64,000 nt of DNA. Source: Eledone cirrhosa. Lineage: Eukaryota; Mollusca; Cephalopoda; Octopoda; Eledonidae. A program made the position numbers and the translations under genes. The notes below the pieces were generated by a model. The model did not search any database. It saw only the letters and a list, made by a program, of their open reading frames with translations, and was not told the origin of the DNA. Location of the stretch: NCBI GenBank assembly GCA_964016885.1, contig OZ024740.1:10446454-10510453 (forward strand), in the 5' to 3' direction. Positions 9,401 to 19,600 of the stretch are shown here, piece after piece (within the stretch, counting starts at the first letter, position 1; each line of letters begins with the position of its first letter).

Positions 9401-10160
9401 ATTCTTGGTCAGATATATTTTTAAATAAGGATAATAGTATGAAATAGTTACTACAGGTCATTCTTAATTTGAGGAATTTATATGGAGTGGTGCTACTGAA
9501 AATTATGATTGGAGTAGAAAGTTTACAAATAAAAAGGCTTATGTAGGTTGGCTTGCACTACACTCACACCCACCCCTACAGACACACACACATATCCACA
9601 CATACAAAAAGTGGGGTGGTAATACTTAATATAATGGTTAGAGTCCAATACTTAGATAGTTTAGAAAATTTAGAAATAAAGGGTTTATGCTGGTTCACTT
9701 GTACATACACTCACACCTACCCCCTCAAACACTCACACTTCTACACACACAAATCCATACAGGTGTGCATATATACATATGCATGCATGTACGCACATGT
9801 ATACACATATATATATATACATATATATAATATATATATATACACAGAACATGCATATATATGAAATATATACATACAAAAAGATAAAAAATATATATAT
9901 ACATAGGTACACACACACACACAAAATATATACACACGTAAGACATATATATATATATAAAAATACACACACACATACACACATATATATATAAAATCAG
10001 GTTCAATAAAACATTGTTTAGATGACTCCTAACCAGTAGAGGATCCGGTGGACCATCCACCATAAGGACCGCAAACCATGGGTGGTTGTTGTTGTCCAAT
10101 TGTCATTGGTACGGGGTGTAGGGGACTTACCGGGGGGGCTTGTGGGAGGCCGTAACCGGG
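9401..10160. other. AT/CA low-complexity interval
   Basis: 9401-9540 shows nothing recognisable. 9540-9780 holds two diverged copies of a segment of about 125 bp (TTGTACATACACTCACACC-like, then CACACAC). 9775-9995 is mixed TA/CA microsatellite. 10000-10160 is GC-richer and, reading minus, is the region just after the PLE-3 stop. I find no hammerhead there. Confidence 0.5.
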
Positions 10161-10162
10161 GT

Positions 10163-11245
10163 TTATCCATATAGCTTGAGGAAAGTTCCCGTCCTTAGGT
10201 GTCTGCAGGCACCGAATAAGTCGGCCCTTCTGTTTAATAGCTTGGTTCCACCATGAAGAATCTCGAGTGTCTCACTAAGACAGAGGTTGCAAATACCAGA
10301 CCCGCCTCTGTCTGGGGGAACCTTTCTAACCACGGACCAGACCAGTGAGTGCGGGGTCTTTTCAAGTTTGAGCTTCCAGATCAGTTCAGAAAGGGCCGTA
10401 CATTTCCTCTTATCTATTCTGTTAAAGGAATGGCGATGGTTATACCACCGAGCTTTGAAGCTCGTCGCTGTGGATCCTATGTAGTGGTGCTCCGAGTTAG
10501 GGGTTGTGACCTTGCACCTGTATACCACGTTTTTGGTCATGCATTCATTACTAAGGGAGCACAGCGACGGGTCTCTGCAATTACATGACTTCTTAAGCCC
10601 CACCACATGTACCGCGTGGTTAGCATCACTCGGGGTTGGCTGGGTAGCCTCCGCAATCAGCACAGGGTCGTTGAGTTCCGGTGTGCTAGTTGGGCCTGTC
10701 CGGGTTCCGATGCGTCCCTGGTTCTGGTTCTGTTGGGTGGCTCCGGGGTTTACGGTGGTATTAGAGGCAGTGAGCCTATTCCTATTTATGCGAGCTATGT
10801 GCTGGGCTACGGAGCGTGTGGTTGAGTAGAAAAGTTTCCCCGTGTGCCTGTTGAATATTTTATGGTACTTATGGGCCCTAGGGAAACATATATCCAGTAC
10901 TCTAAAGAATATTTTATCCAGGCTGGTGCGTAGACACACCGAGTACGGAGGATTATACCATGTGACCTTCCTGGTCCTATTCTTGCGGGGTGGTTGGGTG
11001 TTCGCCGTGGGCCATCGCGTGGTTGTGCACAGCTCAGGTCGAGCTCGGTTGGTGTCACTTGGGTGTGCGGAGCGGTCACTATCATGAGGGTTATATAGGC
11101 CCACCGTGGAGCTATAAATCTGGGAGGCGCGGCCTCCCTGCTCAATTAGGATTCGGCGGGTGGTGGGGCCGGTGCAGGGGTGCCTATGCTCCGCAGCACA
11201 GTGGTCTTCAGCGTTGTAGGTATGTACAATAAGGGCTTTATTCAC
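10163..11245 (-). CDS. PLE-3: linker plus GIY-YIG endonuclease ORF (360 aa)
   Basis: An open minus-strand frame of 360 residues with no internal stop. Order: an unconserved first 90 residues; the PLE linker NPPYSVCLRTSLDKIFFRVLD and FPRAHKYHKIFNRHTGKLFYS; a Cys-rich knuckle CNCRDPSLCSLSNEC; the GIY-YIG core NVVYRCKV...HHYIGSTATSFKARWYNHRHSF; and a C-terminal Cys pair CNLCLSETLEIL. It is the C-terminal half of a PLE protein; the RT part is not found upstream (11246-11690). The nuclease motif looks intact. The Met start is arbitrary because this is a 5'-truncated copy. Confidence 0.8.
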   Translation of the reverse strand: MNKALIVHTYNAEDHCAAEHRHPCTGPTTRRILIEQGGRASQIYSSTVGLYNPHDSDRSAHPSDTNRARPELCTTTRWPTANTQPPRKNRTRKVTWYNPPYSVCLRTSLDKIFFRVLDICFPRAHKYHKIFNRHTGKLFYSTTRSVAQHIARINRNRLTASNTTVNPGATQQNQNQGRIGTRTGPTSTPELNDPVLIAEATQPTPSDANHAVHVVGLKKSCNCRDPSLCSLSNECMTKNVVYRCKVTTPNSEHHYIGSTATSFKARWYNHRHSFNRIDKRKCTALSELIWKLKLEKTPHSLVWSVVRKVPPDRGGSGICNLCLSETLEILHGGTKLLNRRADLFGACRHLRTGTFLKLYG

Positions 11246-11749
11246 AGTGATGACAATTGTTTCTTTGATCTGGTAGGTCTAGAGTTCGCTAATCGCTAGA
11301 TGTTGCATCAATCGATCTCCAATACTTTGTTTATAACCAGTTAATTCATCAGAGCGATCGAATGTGAGGATATTACGCAAGGCATGGCTTTTATAGTGGG
11401 GTGGTATTACACCAGAACAATAATATCAATAACAAAATAACTAGATACTGAATAGTTAAAATAATAACATCAATATAAGTAAGAAATAGAACTAGTATGG
11501 TAAACGAACTGATATGATACAGATGTATGAAGTTGACAAGTATAACCTACATAGAAACCATCGTGAACTCGCTGCATCACTATGGAAACGTCTTGTTGAG
11601 TCAAACTAAGCCATACGTTAACACCATCCAGAACACGGAGTACTCTAACTATACTACCTCTAAGTGAATTACCTATAACGATAACTTGTTATCCCGTATG
11701 CAACACACACACACACATATATATATATATGATCGATATATATATATGA

Positions 11750-11807
<58 letters not shown>

Positions 11808-11867
11808 CATATACACTATAATATGTAAATTATTGTTCGTGGTTCGATTGCACTTTGGTACACGATG
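11246..11867. other. Unassigned sequence with TA/CA microsatellite
   Basis: 11246-11700 has no recognisable gene or element, although it may be diverged upstream PLE-3 sequence. 11700-11820 is (CA)n then interrupted (TA)n. Confidence 0.4.
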
Positions 11868-11960
11868 TTCCCCTCCCATACAGGTTAAAGCAGGTTTTAA
11901 CGTAGGTTTTACTCCCTCAGGACTGACAAGGGGCTAAAAACACTAATGAACTTTACTACC
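11868..11960. repeat. Diverged copy of the 4673-4870 repeat
   Basis: Shares CATACAGGTTAA, TTTTACTCCCTCAGGACTGACAAGG and CCTGTAAGTGGTAGA with the direct repeats at 4673-4870. 11961-12300 beyond it shows no recognisable feature. Confidence 0.5.
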
Positions 11961-12309
11961 TGTAAGTGGTAGAGTCATAATTATTTAACAAAATATTGTA
12001 AATGTGGAAAGTAATATATGTAAGAAGGTTAAACAATGCAAAATGGACGATAAGGTGAAGGTAACGTAGAAGTTAGTTACCTGGTAATCTTTGTTATTGT
12101 TGCTGTTTCTTTCGTCCTAATATTCCAGGCATTAAAATTCCCTTCGTCAGAGTATAAGGAACTCTCAGAAGAAAAATGTTCCGGTCTCTTCTCTTTGAAA
12201 TTATATTTAAATCATAATCATTTATTTATGTAGGCATTTCTGAAAAACTGTGTAATTTGTTATAATATATAACCCGGGTTGACTAAAGTGTGAGTGGATT
12301 TTGACAGAG

Positions 12310-13460
12310 GGAAACTATGCAAGCTACTCAATAGATTATCGCTCCTTGCTTTTAGTAGGGGACTGGAATGGACGCACGTTGGGACTATGTAGGAGCATGT
12401 CCCAGTAGAGGGGAGTGCAGCAGCCTCAAAAATTTAATCGGCCAATTCTAACTGGCCGATAAGTATCAACTAAACTTCCCGACTGCACCACAGTGGACAT
12501 GGACAAATCGCAGTGAAACATCTAGATCGTATTTAGATAGGTTCTTTATTAGAGAGAGAGACAGGAAAATGTTAAGCTGTCCACAAATGTACATGGTAGC
12601 TTATTCAGAACACAAACTAGTCACCTGCATAGTCAACCATGATAGAACACATAGACAGGGACCCGGATACTGGAAGCTGAACATGTCGTTACCGACGCGT
12701 AAAGCCTACAGTAGACGAATAAGTAGTTTAGTTAAGCACCAGTACGCGATAAGATCTACAGTTACGGGCGCGCGGGCAGGGATCCTTATAAGAGGACATG
12801 TCCGAGATGCGAGCGGGACATTGAAACCGTCCTGCACGCAATTGTACACTGCCCGGGCGTAACCGACCTGTGGAACTACGCAGAACAACCGCTGTCGCGT
12901 GTGGGATAAATCCAGTTGACTTCCGAGTCCATAGTAAGGATCAAACCGCCACCTTTGTTTAAAAACGAAATAGAAGCGGTTCTCCTCTGTATAGTAGCTA
13001 TGGTAAAAGAGGTTATATGGTGGACAAGATTGAGAGGACTGAGGACAGATGCCTTTCTCTCTGGACAACAACTAATTCCCTTCTTTAGGTATCTCTTTAG
13101 AAGAAGAATCAGAGTGGAGAGAGAGAGGTACTGCACCCCAGTAAATTTACTGAAAGGTGGGTGAATGTGGCGAGAATGGCCCGAGTGATTGGGCTTTCTC
13201 TGTGTATAAACCTGTAGGTTGAAGAAGAGAGCGAAAGGAAGAAAGGAGCACTTACACAACATGCTCCTGGAGTTGAGGGTTGTCCTATCTACGGGGTATA
13301 AAACAACTCATTTGTAACGCCTTCCCCCTATTGGGGATTTCGATTGTTATATTTTCATGTTAAAACATTTTTACACGACTTTATGTAAAATCCCCGGCAT
13401 GTGTCTGTGTATGGTCCCCTTTTCTTGTGCGCCCTTGTGGCAAATAAAGAAATCTATCTA
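12310..13460 (+). pseudogene. Internally deleted Tx1-like LINE copy
   Basis: The plus strand reads the end of the endonuclease (GDWNG, then TWTNRSETSRSYLDRFFIRERD), the start of the RT region (GPGYWKLNMSLPTRKAYSRR), and then jumps at about 12755-12790 to the far C-terminus (CPRCERDIETVLHAIVHCPG, IKPPPLFKNEIEAVLLCIVA, VERERYCTPVNLL). It ends in the family 3' UTR (CCTATTGGGGA, GTGGCAAATAAAGAAATC). The whole catalytic RT core is deleted. Gene order and motifs match the LINE at 24925-30560, of which this is a relative. Confidence 0.85.
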
Positions 13461-14097
<637 letters not shown>

Positions 14098-14159
14098 GCG
14101 AAGAAATACCTATGATTCCTAGCAGACAACTGACGATGGATATTCCCCTCTTTCGCCCG

Positions 14160-14692
14160 TAACTTTTATTTTTCATTTTTTCATTATACTTAATTGCAAC
14201 CACACAGCTCGCCATTTTATTCATATAAGCTTCCTTCTCCGCTGTGACCCGTCTCTTTTCTCTCCCCTTGTTGTTATCCTCTCTCTCCCCCTTCTCTCTC
14301 CTTCTCCCTCTTACTTTCGCTCACCCCCTCTGCTAGTCATATTCTCTCGGCTACCCTGCCACTATAACTATCTCTTTTTCGCTTCCTCTTACTTTCAGTC
14401 ACTCCCTCTCTGCTAGTCACCCTCTCTCCGCTAGCCACTTCCTCCCTCGTCCGCCACTGTAAGCAGCCTCTTCTCTCGCTAACACGGCTACAGTGAAGAC
14501 GTGTCTTTTTTTTCTCTCGTCAAACTCGCCAGTTCTTACGTTCGAAATGAGTTGTTGACTTGATATTTTTCCTATATATATATATGTATATAAGATCACT
14601 CCAGTCCTACAAACTGTAGAGTGCTACTTATCCGATATTTGCATTGCTTTATTGTACTACAATAAAACTCATCTCCTACATATATATATATA
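14160..14692. other. CT-rich unassigned sequence
   Basis: CTCTCTCC/CTTCTC-rich segments with diverged internal repetition (TTACTTTCGCTCACCCCCTCTGCTAGTCA and TTACTTTCAGTCACTCCCTCTCTGCTAGTCA at about 14310 and 14390). No gene. Confidence 0.5.
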
Positions 14693-14910
14693 TACATCTG
14701 TGAGATGTGAGAAAAACCACAAACCCTCCATCTCAATTCTACTTTTGAAAAGCACAAGAACTGCGAAACCGGTAAAGGAACCAAATAAATATTTTTTTTT
14801 TAAATAGACTCCAGTTACATTTTCGATTTCATCTTTTTTCCTTATACTTTCACTCGTGTAGGACACCTCGTTTTTTTTTTCATTTTGTAAAAAAACCTCA
14901 CTTTCTAATA
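14693..14910 (-). repeat. Interspersed repeat family C, copy 1
   Basis: This is the reverse complement of 40890-41100. Shared blocks on this strand: CATCTCAATTCTACTTTTGAAAAGC, GCGAAACCGGTAAAGGAACC, GACTCCAGTTACATTTTCGATTTC and CCTCACTTTCTAATATA. A third, more diverged copy is at 22200-22345. The right end is the mariner-type insertion site at 14911. The GCGAAACCGGTA phrase resembles a hammerhead 3' half, but no CUGANGA partner is visible. Confidence 0.8.
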
Positions 14911-14912
14911 TA

Positions 14913-16220
14913 CAGAGTGGGGCATAAAAACTATTACAAAATAAAATGTAAATAGTTCTTGAAAAAAACATTTATTTCAAGATCTGACTTCAACAAATAG
15001 TAAGTAATATACTATTAAACAACTGCACAACAATTTATTCGAAATGCTTTCCTCTAGTTCTCACTACTACTCGAAGACTTCTAGGAAAGTTTTCGATGGC
15101 TGCACGAACAGTTTCCATGGGTGTTTTCTCCCATATTTTATTCAGTTTTGATTTTAGAGTTTCAATATTTTGGCTAGGAGTAGAGCAGGCTTCACTCTCA
15201 AGAATTGACCATAAAGAAAAATCGAGAGGGTTGAGATCTGGTGATATGGGAGGCCACTCTTCCTTACTGATCCATGCAAGTAAATGGTCTCTACACCACT
15301 GTTGTGTTACGCGAGCAGTGTGGCTCGTCGCTCCATCTTGTTGGAGAGTCCAAATGTCATCGCCATAAACAGATGTGCACCATGGCATCAGTGCTCCTTC
15401 CAAAATATCCTTTATGTAAAGTTCTTTGTTAATTTTAACTCCTTGAGGCACAAAAGTCAGAGGAGACTTTCCTCTTTCAGAAATGGCTGCCCAAACCATC
15501 ACTGATGCTGGTTTCTGTGTCCTGAACACTTTTCCTACACTTGAAGGAATTGATTTGAGACTTTTTGCAAGTACTCGATCATTTTGATGGTTGTGAGACT
15601 GCTGCACAGTGAATAACTTACTTTTCATCTGTAAAGATGATGTTTTGCAGCATGCCATCCTTGATATAGTTCAATAACAGTTTACTTCTGGAGAGCCTCT
15701 TTTCAATTGTGGCTGCAGAAAGAAGCTGTCTCTTTTGGAACTTATAGGGTGACATCCCCAGATCATCTCGACATATCCTCCGCATAGTTCTCGGCGATGT
15801 TTCTGCTTCTTCTGCCATTTTTCTCATGGACCTTCTTGGATTACGCCTTATTTTTTCCCTCACACTTTTAACGAGTTTTGGTGTTCTTGAGGTGCGAGGG
15901 CGTCCGGGTCTAGGTCTGTCTTTGGTTGAGGAAGTTTCCTTAAATCGATCGATTGTGCTTTTGATCAACATTCTATTGATCTTAAGAATTTTCCCCAGTT
16001 TAAATATCTTGGGTGGAGTCAGGCCTTTTTTATGCTTCTCTATTATGAACTTTCTTTTCAATTCTATGGACATTGCAAATTGTTAATGGAGTAATTTTCT
16101 GAAAAATAGTTAATATGGTAATAGTGCATGGATTTGATACAAATATATTGGTTATATTAGCAACATAATGTATTTTTAAATTGATTTAAAACTTTGCAAC
16201 AGGAATTATGCCCCACCCTG
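14913..16220 (-). mobile_element. Mariner/Tc1-type DNA transposon, 1.3 kb
   Basis: Terminal inverted repeats CAGAGTGGGGCATAA (14913) and the complement of TTATGCCCCACCCTG (to 16220) are flanked by TA on both sides, the standard target duplication of the IS630-Tc1-mariner superfamily. One transposase gene fills the minus strand. The flank at 14693-14910 has an apparently uninterrupted copy at 40890, which shows the pre-insertion state. Confidence 0.9.
15035..16073 (-). pseudogene. Mariner-type transposase, one frameshift
   Basis: About 344 residues. The first frame (16073-15618) has the paired helix-turn-helix DNA-binding region with a GRPRTSRTP linker and ends in FTDEK with the first catalytic Asp. 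The second frame (to 15035) carries VMVWAAIS, then LQQDGATSHTA with the second Asp, and SPDLNPLDFSLW. If the third catalytic residue is the Asp of NPLD, 37 residues separate it from the second, giving a DD37D triad as in the maT group. A four-base insertion (TAAG-like) just after FTDEK at about 15620 breaks the frame. Otherwise the protein looks complete. Confidence 0.88.
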
Positions 16221-16286
16221 TATATATATATATATATATATACAGGGTGGGGCATAATTATATACATATATATATATATATATATA
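16221..16286. repeat. (TA)n with a stray mariner-type terminus
   Basis: After the right end of the transposon comes (TA)n and then CAGGGTGGGGCATAATTA at about 16243-16260, an inverted second copy of the terminal repeat that stops after about 18 bp. It is a remnant of another insertion or a fold-back product. Confidence 0.75.
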
Positions 16287-16328
16287 TACGATATTAAACA
16301 AATGGAAACTATATTTATAAAACCATAT

Positions 16329-16395
16329 TTATTTCATTATACATATTTCGGGGATACCATATTAAAAATATGGCATGCCTTCGTCAGATAAAATA
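16329..16395 (-). ncRNA. Hammerhead ribozyme, copy d (left pseudo-LTR)
   Basis: Minus strand: core CTGACGA (16387-16381), a long stem II of about 11 bp with one C·C mismatch (GGCATGCCATAT with ATATGGTATCC), GAAA (16349-16346), a two- or three-bp AU stem III, cleavage after ATA (16338), and stem I ATTTTAT/ATGAAAT. The first stem II position is mismatched (A·C). Confidence 0.75.
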
Positions 16396-16867
16396 CAATA
16401 TATAAACAGTTTTATAAATAATTTTGACGTACCATAAATATGAGCGACCATTATGTAGGAAGTTGGTTTTGTAGTGAAGTGTTTATAAATATTTAGTGTT
16501 AAGCACAGTTATAAAGAAAGACGGAGAAAAAGAATAAATGTATTTAAAGAAAAACAGAGAGAAATAGAGAGAGAAATAGAGAGAGATAGGGGAGAGAGAA
16601 ATAGGGAGGAGGTGAAAAAAGAGAGGCAACCGAAGGCAACAGAAGAATAATAATAATTCATCATACAAATTGAGGGGTTTAAGAGGGAGGGAGTACGGTA
16701 ATTATTTAGTTATAGTGTTAAGGACAGTTATGGAGGAGACGTCTTTCTTTATAACTGTGCTTAACACTAAATATTTATAAACACTTCACTACCAAACCAA
16801 CTTCCTACATAATGGTCGCTTATATTTATGGTACGTCAAAATTATTTATAAAACTGTTTATATATTG

Positions 16868-16934
16868 TATTTTATCTGACGAAGGCATGCCATATTTTTA
16901 ATATGGTATCCCCGAAATATGTATAATGAAATAA
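16868..16934 (+). ncRNA. Hammerhead ribozyme, copy e (right pseudo-LTR)
   Basis: Inverted partner of copy d with the same sequence: CTGACGA at 16876-16882, GAAA at 16914-16917, predicted cleavage after the ATA of TATGTATA, and stem I ATTTTAT with ATGAAAT. Copies d and e point outward on opposite strands. Confidence 0.75.
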
Positions 16935-17061
16935 ATATGGTTTTATAAATATACTTTCCATTTGTTTAATATCGTATATCTACTCCAAAAACTTGTCGAG
17001 TGCTTTATATCAGTTATAAAATATTTACTTGTTGTAACCCAACAATTTTAAATAAAACATT

Positions 17062-17064
<3 letters not shown>

Positions 17065-17148
<84 letters not shown>

Positions 17149-17150
17149 GT

Positions 17151-17202
<52 letters not shown>
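17065..17202. repeat. (TA)n(TG)n(TA)n compound microsatellite
   Basis: About 20 TA, 14 TG and 25 TA units with small interruptions. Confidence 0.95.
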
Positions 17203-17205
<3 letters not shown>

Positions 17206-17283
17206 CAGACGATCGACTTTCATAAAATCGGACCGATAAAACAATGTTTCCGTTGGTCTTTCCAATTGCTAATACTATCTATG

Positions 17284-17391
17284 TCAAAATAAAGTGTCTT
17301 GCTCAAGGACATAACGCATCATCCAGTCCGTGAATCGAACTCACTACCTCACGATTGCGAATTCAATTCTCTAACCAGTCAGCCACGCGCC

Positions 17392-17394
<3 letters not shown>
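17284..17394 (-). mobile_element. tRNA-derived SINE, second family, truncated
   Basis: The minus strand reads GGCGCGTGGCTGACTGGTTAGAG (A-box region), GTAGTGAGTTCGATTCACGG (B-box region), then CCTTGAGCAAGACACTTTATT. The last phrase is identical in the plus-strand copy at 44251-44514. The 3' part is missing. The tRNA-like head is followed by non-tRNA sequence, which argues against a tRNA gene. Confidence 0.85.
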
Positions 17395-17449
<55 letters not shown>

Positions 17450-17450
17450 A
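17395..17450. repeat. (CA)n(TA)n microsatellite
   Basis: About 21 CA units then TA units between the SINE head and the 3' end of PLE-2. Confidence 0.95.
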
Positions 17451-18415
17451 TTGTTATACTTTGGGAGGGTCATGCTGCCAATAAGAAACACACGCACCTG
17501 TTGGTTTTCACTTCAATTTATTGTAAATTTCCGGTCGGTTGGTTGGTTCGATAACCGGATGGTTGTTTATATATTGTCAAAGCTCTTTCATCACACATTC
17601 TGTGACCTCCTCAGTGACTAGGTTTTTATTTTGTGTCTCTCCTTTGTTCTGTCCTACACCATCTGGTTTTTGTGTGTTGTGTACTTAGCTTGCGCATGCG
17701 TTACATATGGGTGTGTGTGTGTGTGTTTTTATTTATTTATGTGTTTATTTACTTGTCGCTAGTGGTTGTTTTTTCTATCTGGGTGTGTCTGATTTGTTTT
17801 GTTAATTTGTTTTTCGTGTGTGTCTGTATGTCTTCATTTTGTCTTTAATTACTAGTTGTGATGTTGCTATTCCACTCATGTTTTCTGTTTAATTTTGGTT
17901 GGAGTTCGTTTATGTTTGTTGCCTCTGTGATTTCTCTGAGCATTGCATCTTTTCTGTGTGTGGATATAATTTTTATCTCTATGTTCTCTAATGTGCCCCT
18001 ATCTTCTATTGTGGCATGTTGGTAGAGTATTGAGGAGTTTTCCCCTCCTGGAGTTCTCACCAGTGTTCACTTATCTTTTCTCCTATGCTACGGGCTGTTT
18101 CACCTATGTATGGTATGTTCTTATTCCTACACTGCCCCTCAGTACATCTTATGCTATAGACTACGTTCCTAGTTTTGTAGTTAGTTTGTGGGCTTAGCTT
18201 GCAGACTATGCATTTCCTATCAGTGCAGGGGATTCTTTGAAATGGGTATGTTTTACTAATTAGGGTTTTTATGGGAATACCTGGTCTTTCAACTATCTTA
18301 ATATCGTATTTGAGCTTGTCTAGGGCCTTTCAAAATCTGTAAGCTAGTTCACCTCTAGGGGTTGTATTGACGAACATTACACTCTGGCATTTATTGCTAT
18401 CATACCATCAGTTGA
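17451..18415 (-). mobile_element. PLE-2: 5'-truncated sister of PLE-1
   Basis: The minus strand contains the C-terminal part of the GIY-YIG protein (broken; SSILYQHATIEDRGTLENIEI is recognisable near 18010), the 3' untranslated region and the pseudo-LTR ending at 17451. It is colinear with PLE-1 from 6310 to about 7280. The RT is lost. The truncated 5' end folds back on itself (18386-18462). Confidence 0.85.
17576..17618 (-). ncRNA. Hammerhead ribozyme in PLE-2, copy c
   Basis: Same architecture as PLE-1 copy b. Minus strand: GTCA, core CTGAGGA (17614-17608), stem II GTCACA/TGTGAT, GAAA, short stem III, cleavage triplet CTT, TGAC. Differences from copy b are N7 (G for A) and one stem II pair changed to a G·U wobble, so the fold is preserved. 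Confidence 0.85.
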
Positions 18416-18462
18416 TTGCCTTAAGGTAAATAAAATCAACTCATGGTATGATAGCAATATTT
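18386..18462. repeat. Fold-back at the PLE-2 5' truncation
   Basis: ATTGCTATCATACCAT.AGTTGATT on the plus strand is followed, after GCCTTAAGGTAAATAA, by its reverse complement AATCAACTCATGGTATGATAGCAAT. The sequence corresponds to the INSWYDGNKYQS codons of the PLE protein. A short inverted copy at a truncation point is typical of template switching during reverse transcription. Confidence 0.85.
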
Positions 18463-18529
18463 TATTAGCCATAAATTTCGTGTTTCTAGTTGTACGAATA
18501 ATCGAAAGCGTGAAACATAACCATTACGA

Positions 18530-18631
18530 TTCAAGAATCTTCTGTTCTATTCTATTCTATTATATTATATATCTAATTAGACATAAAATATACTATAATA
18601 TAATATAACATATGATAATATAATATAATAT
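18530..18631. repeat. (TTCTA)n/(TATAA)n microsatellite
   Basis: TTCTATTCTATTATATTATA then ATAATATAATATAAC repeats directly before a SINE. The same motif interrupts the next SINE. Confidence 0.9.
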
Positions 18632-18810
18632 AATTGTTTCTACTTTTGGCACAAGGCCAGCAATTACCTCGTGCATTACTGGTACTTTATTTTATCGACC
18701 CCGTAAGGATGAAAGGCAAAGTTAACCTCGGCAGGATTTGAACTCAGATCATAAAGGGACGTAACTCTATGCTTCAAAGCATGATGTCCGACTCTCTACC
18801 GATACTGCCA
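18632..18810 (-). mobile_element. Cephalopod SINE, near full length
   Basis: Minus strand from the tRNA-like head (TGGCAGTATCGGTAGAGAGTC) through the B-box region, CGGGGTCGATAAAATAAAGTACCAGTAATGCACG and the tail CTGGCCTTGTGCCAAAAGTAG. Closely similar to the copies at 21627 and 59246. Confidence 0.9.
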
Positions 18811-18955
18811 AAATTACTGGTACTTTATTTTATCGACCCCGTAAGGATGAAATAATATAATATAATATAATATAACATATAATAAGACTATAAAGGGGCG
18901 TAATTCTTTGATGCAAAGCATGGCGTCCGACCTTCTACCGATACTGCCAATCCCC
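18811..18955 (-). mobile_element. SINE interrupted by an AT pentanucleotide tract
   Basis: SINE middle (18811-18851) and SINE head (18887-18950) are separated by ATAATATAATATAATATAAC repeats in place of about 40 bp of SINE. It lies tandemly behind the previous SINE, with the AT tract shared with 18590-18631. Confidence 0.8.
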
Positions 18956-18989
18956 CACCCTAATATACTATAATATAATATATAATATT

Positions 18990-19600
18990 GGATATTTGAT
19001 AGTGCTTCTCTGTAGTACTCAATAACTCTGTTAAAGCGATAATGCACTTCTATTGCCGATTTCAACAAATCCATACTTGAGGAGGTCCAGTGGAGGGTTA
19101 GATTGAATATGGATGTACAATGAGATTCTTTTAGCTTTCTTAACATCTTCGTATGATTTCGAGTTTACTTTAAATGTGACGTTCAGGAATTTTGCCGTAG
19201 TAAAGTTTACTTCTGTTCTCACTCTCAAACCCAATTTGTTGAATGTTGCAATTATACAGTTGCCGGTGGTACCAGCTGTTCATCAGACAGACCTGCCAAA
19301 CTTTAAAATCCAAAACCCCTGAAAAAAGGTGCTCCAAAACGGGGGAAAATGAGGCAGAATGGGGAGATTTTACATAATGAAAGCTATACCTATTTTCACA
19401 AAAGAAGACATCTCTCCCTCACCCCAAGTGGGTGGGAGATCTCCTCGTAGGATGGGGAGAGTTAACAAGTCTGTATCATGTTGCGTTGTTCGAGAAAATA
19501 AGCCCATCCTCCATGTTCAAGTTCAAACCAATATCACTGAAAAGGTTATATATTTCGTTAAATAAGACCAATACTTGTTCCCAAGTTTCAGCACGATCTA
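18990..19600 (-). pseudogene. PLE-like reverse transcriptase C-terminal fossil
   Basis: The minus strand has VNFTTAKFLNVTFKVNSKSY followed by SLYIHIQSNPPLDLLK and EIGNRSALS. This follows the conserved series 'NFLDVTF ... YI...SNHPP ... IGNRIS' of PLE-like RTs and parallels PLE-4 (IVNFLDVTLNLNT). Upstream IGLNLNMEDGLIF may be a decayed motif C block. Several stops and frame shifts. Too degraded to define ends. Confidence 0.55.

Larger units (their letters stand above)
16287..16975. mobile_element. Inverted PLE pseudo-LTR pair without a coding body
   Basis: Arms 16287-16523 and 16740-16975 are inverted copies of each other (about 237 bp, few mismatches) around a 215-bp purine-rich spacer. Each arm carries one hammerhead. 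The right arm continues into 16976-17066 (CTTGTCGAGTGCTTTATATCAGTTATAAAA...), which is also found, inverted, beside PLE-4 at 31655-31745. The pair is therefore a relative of PLE-4 in which the RT body is absent. Confidence 0.85.

Noticed and set aside
12120..12175. Hammerhead-like CTGACGA ... GACGAAAG on the minus strand
   Set aside because: The core words are there, but I could not pair stem II or stem I. Probably a decayed pseudo-LTR or chance.
14693..14790. Hammerhead suggested by GCGAAACCGGTA in repeat family C
   Set aside because: The 3' half is plausible, but no CUGANGA or stem I partner was found in 150 bases upstream in any of the three copies.
19250..19290. CTGATGA on the minus strand near 19275
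   Set aside because: No GAAA or stem II within a reasonable distance. It lies in a coding fossil.
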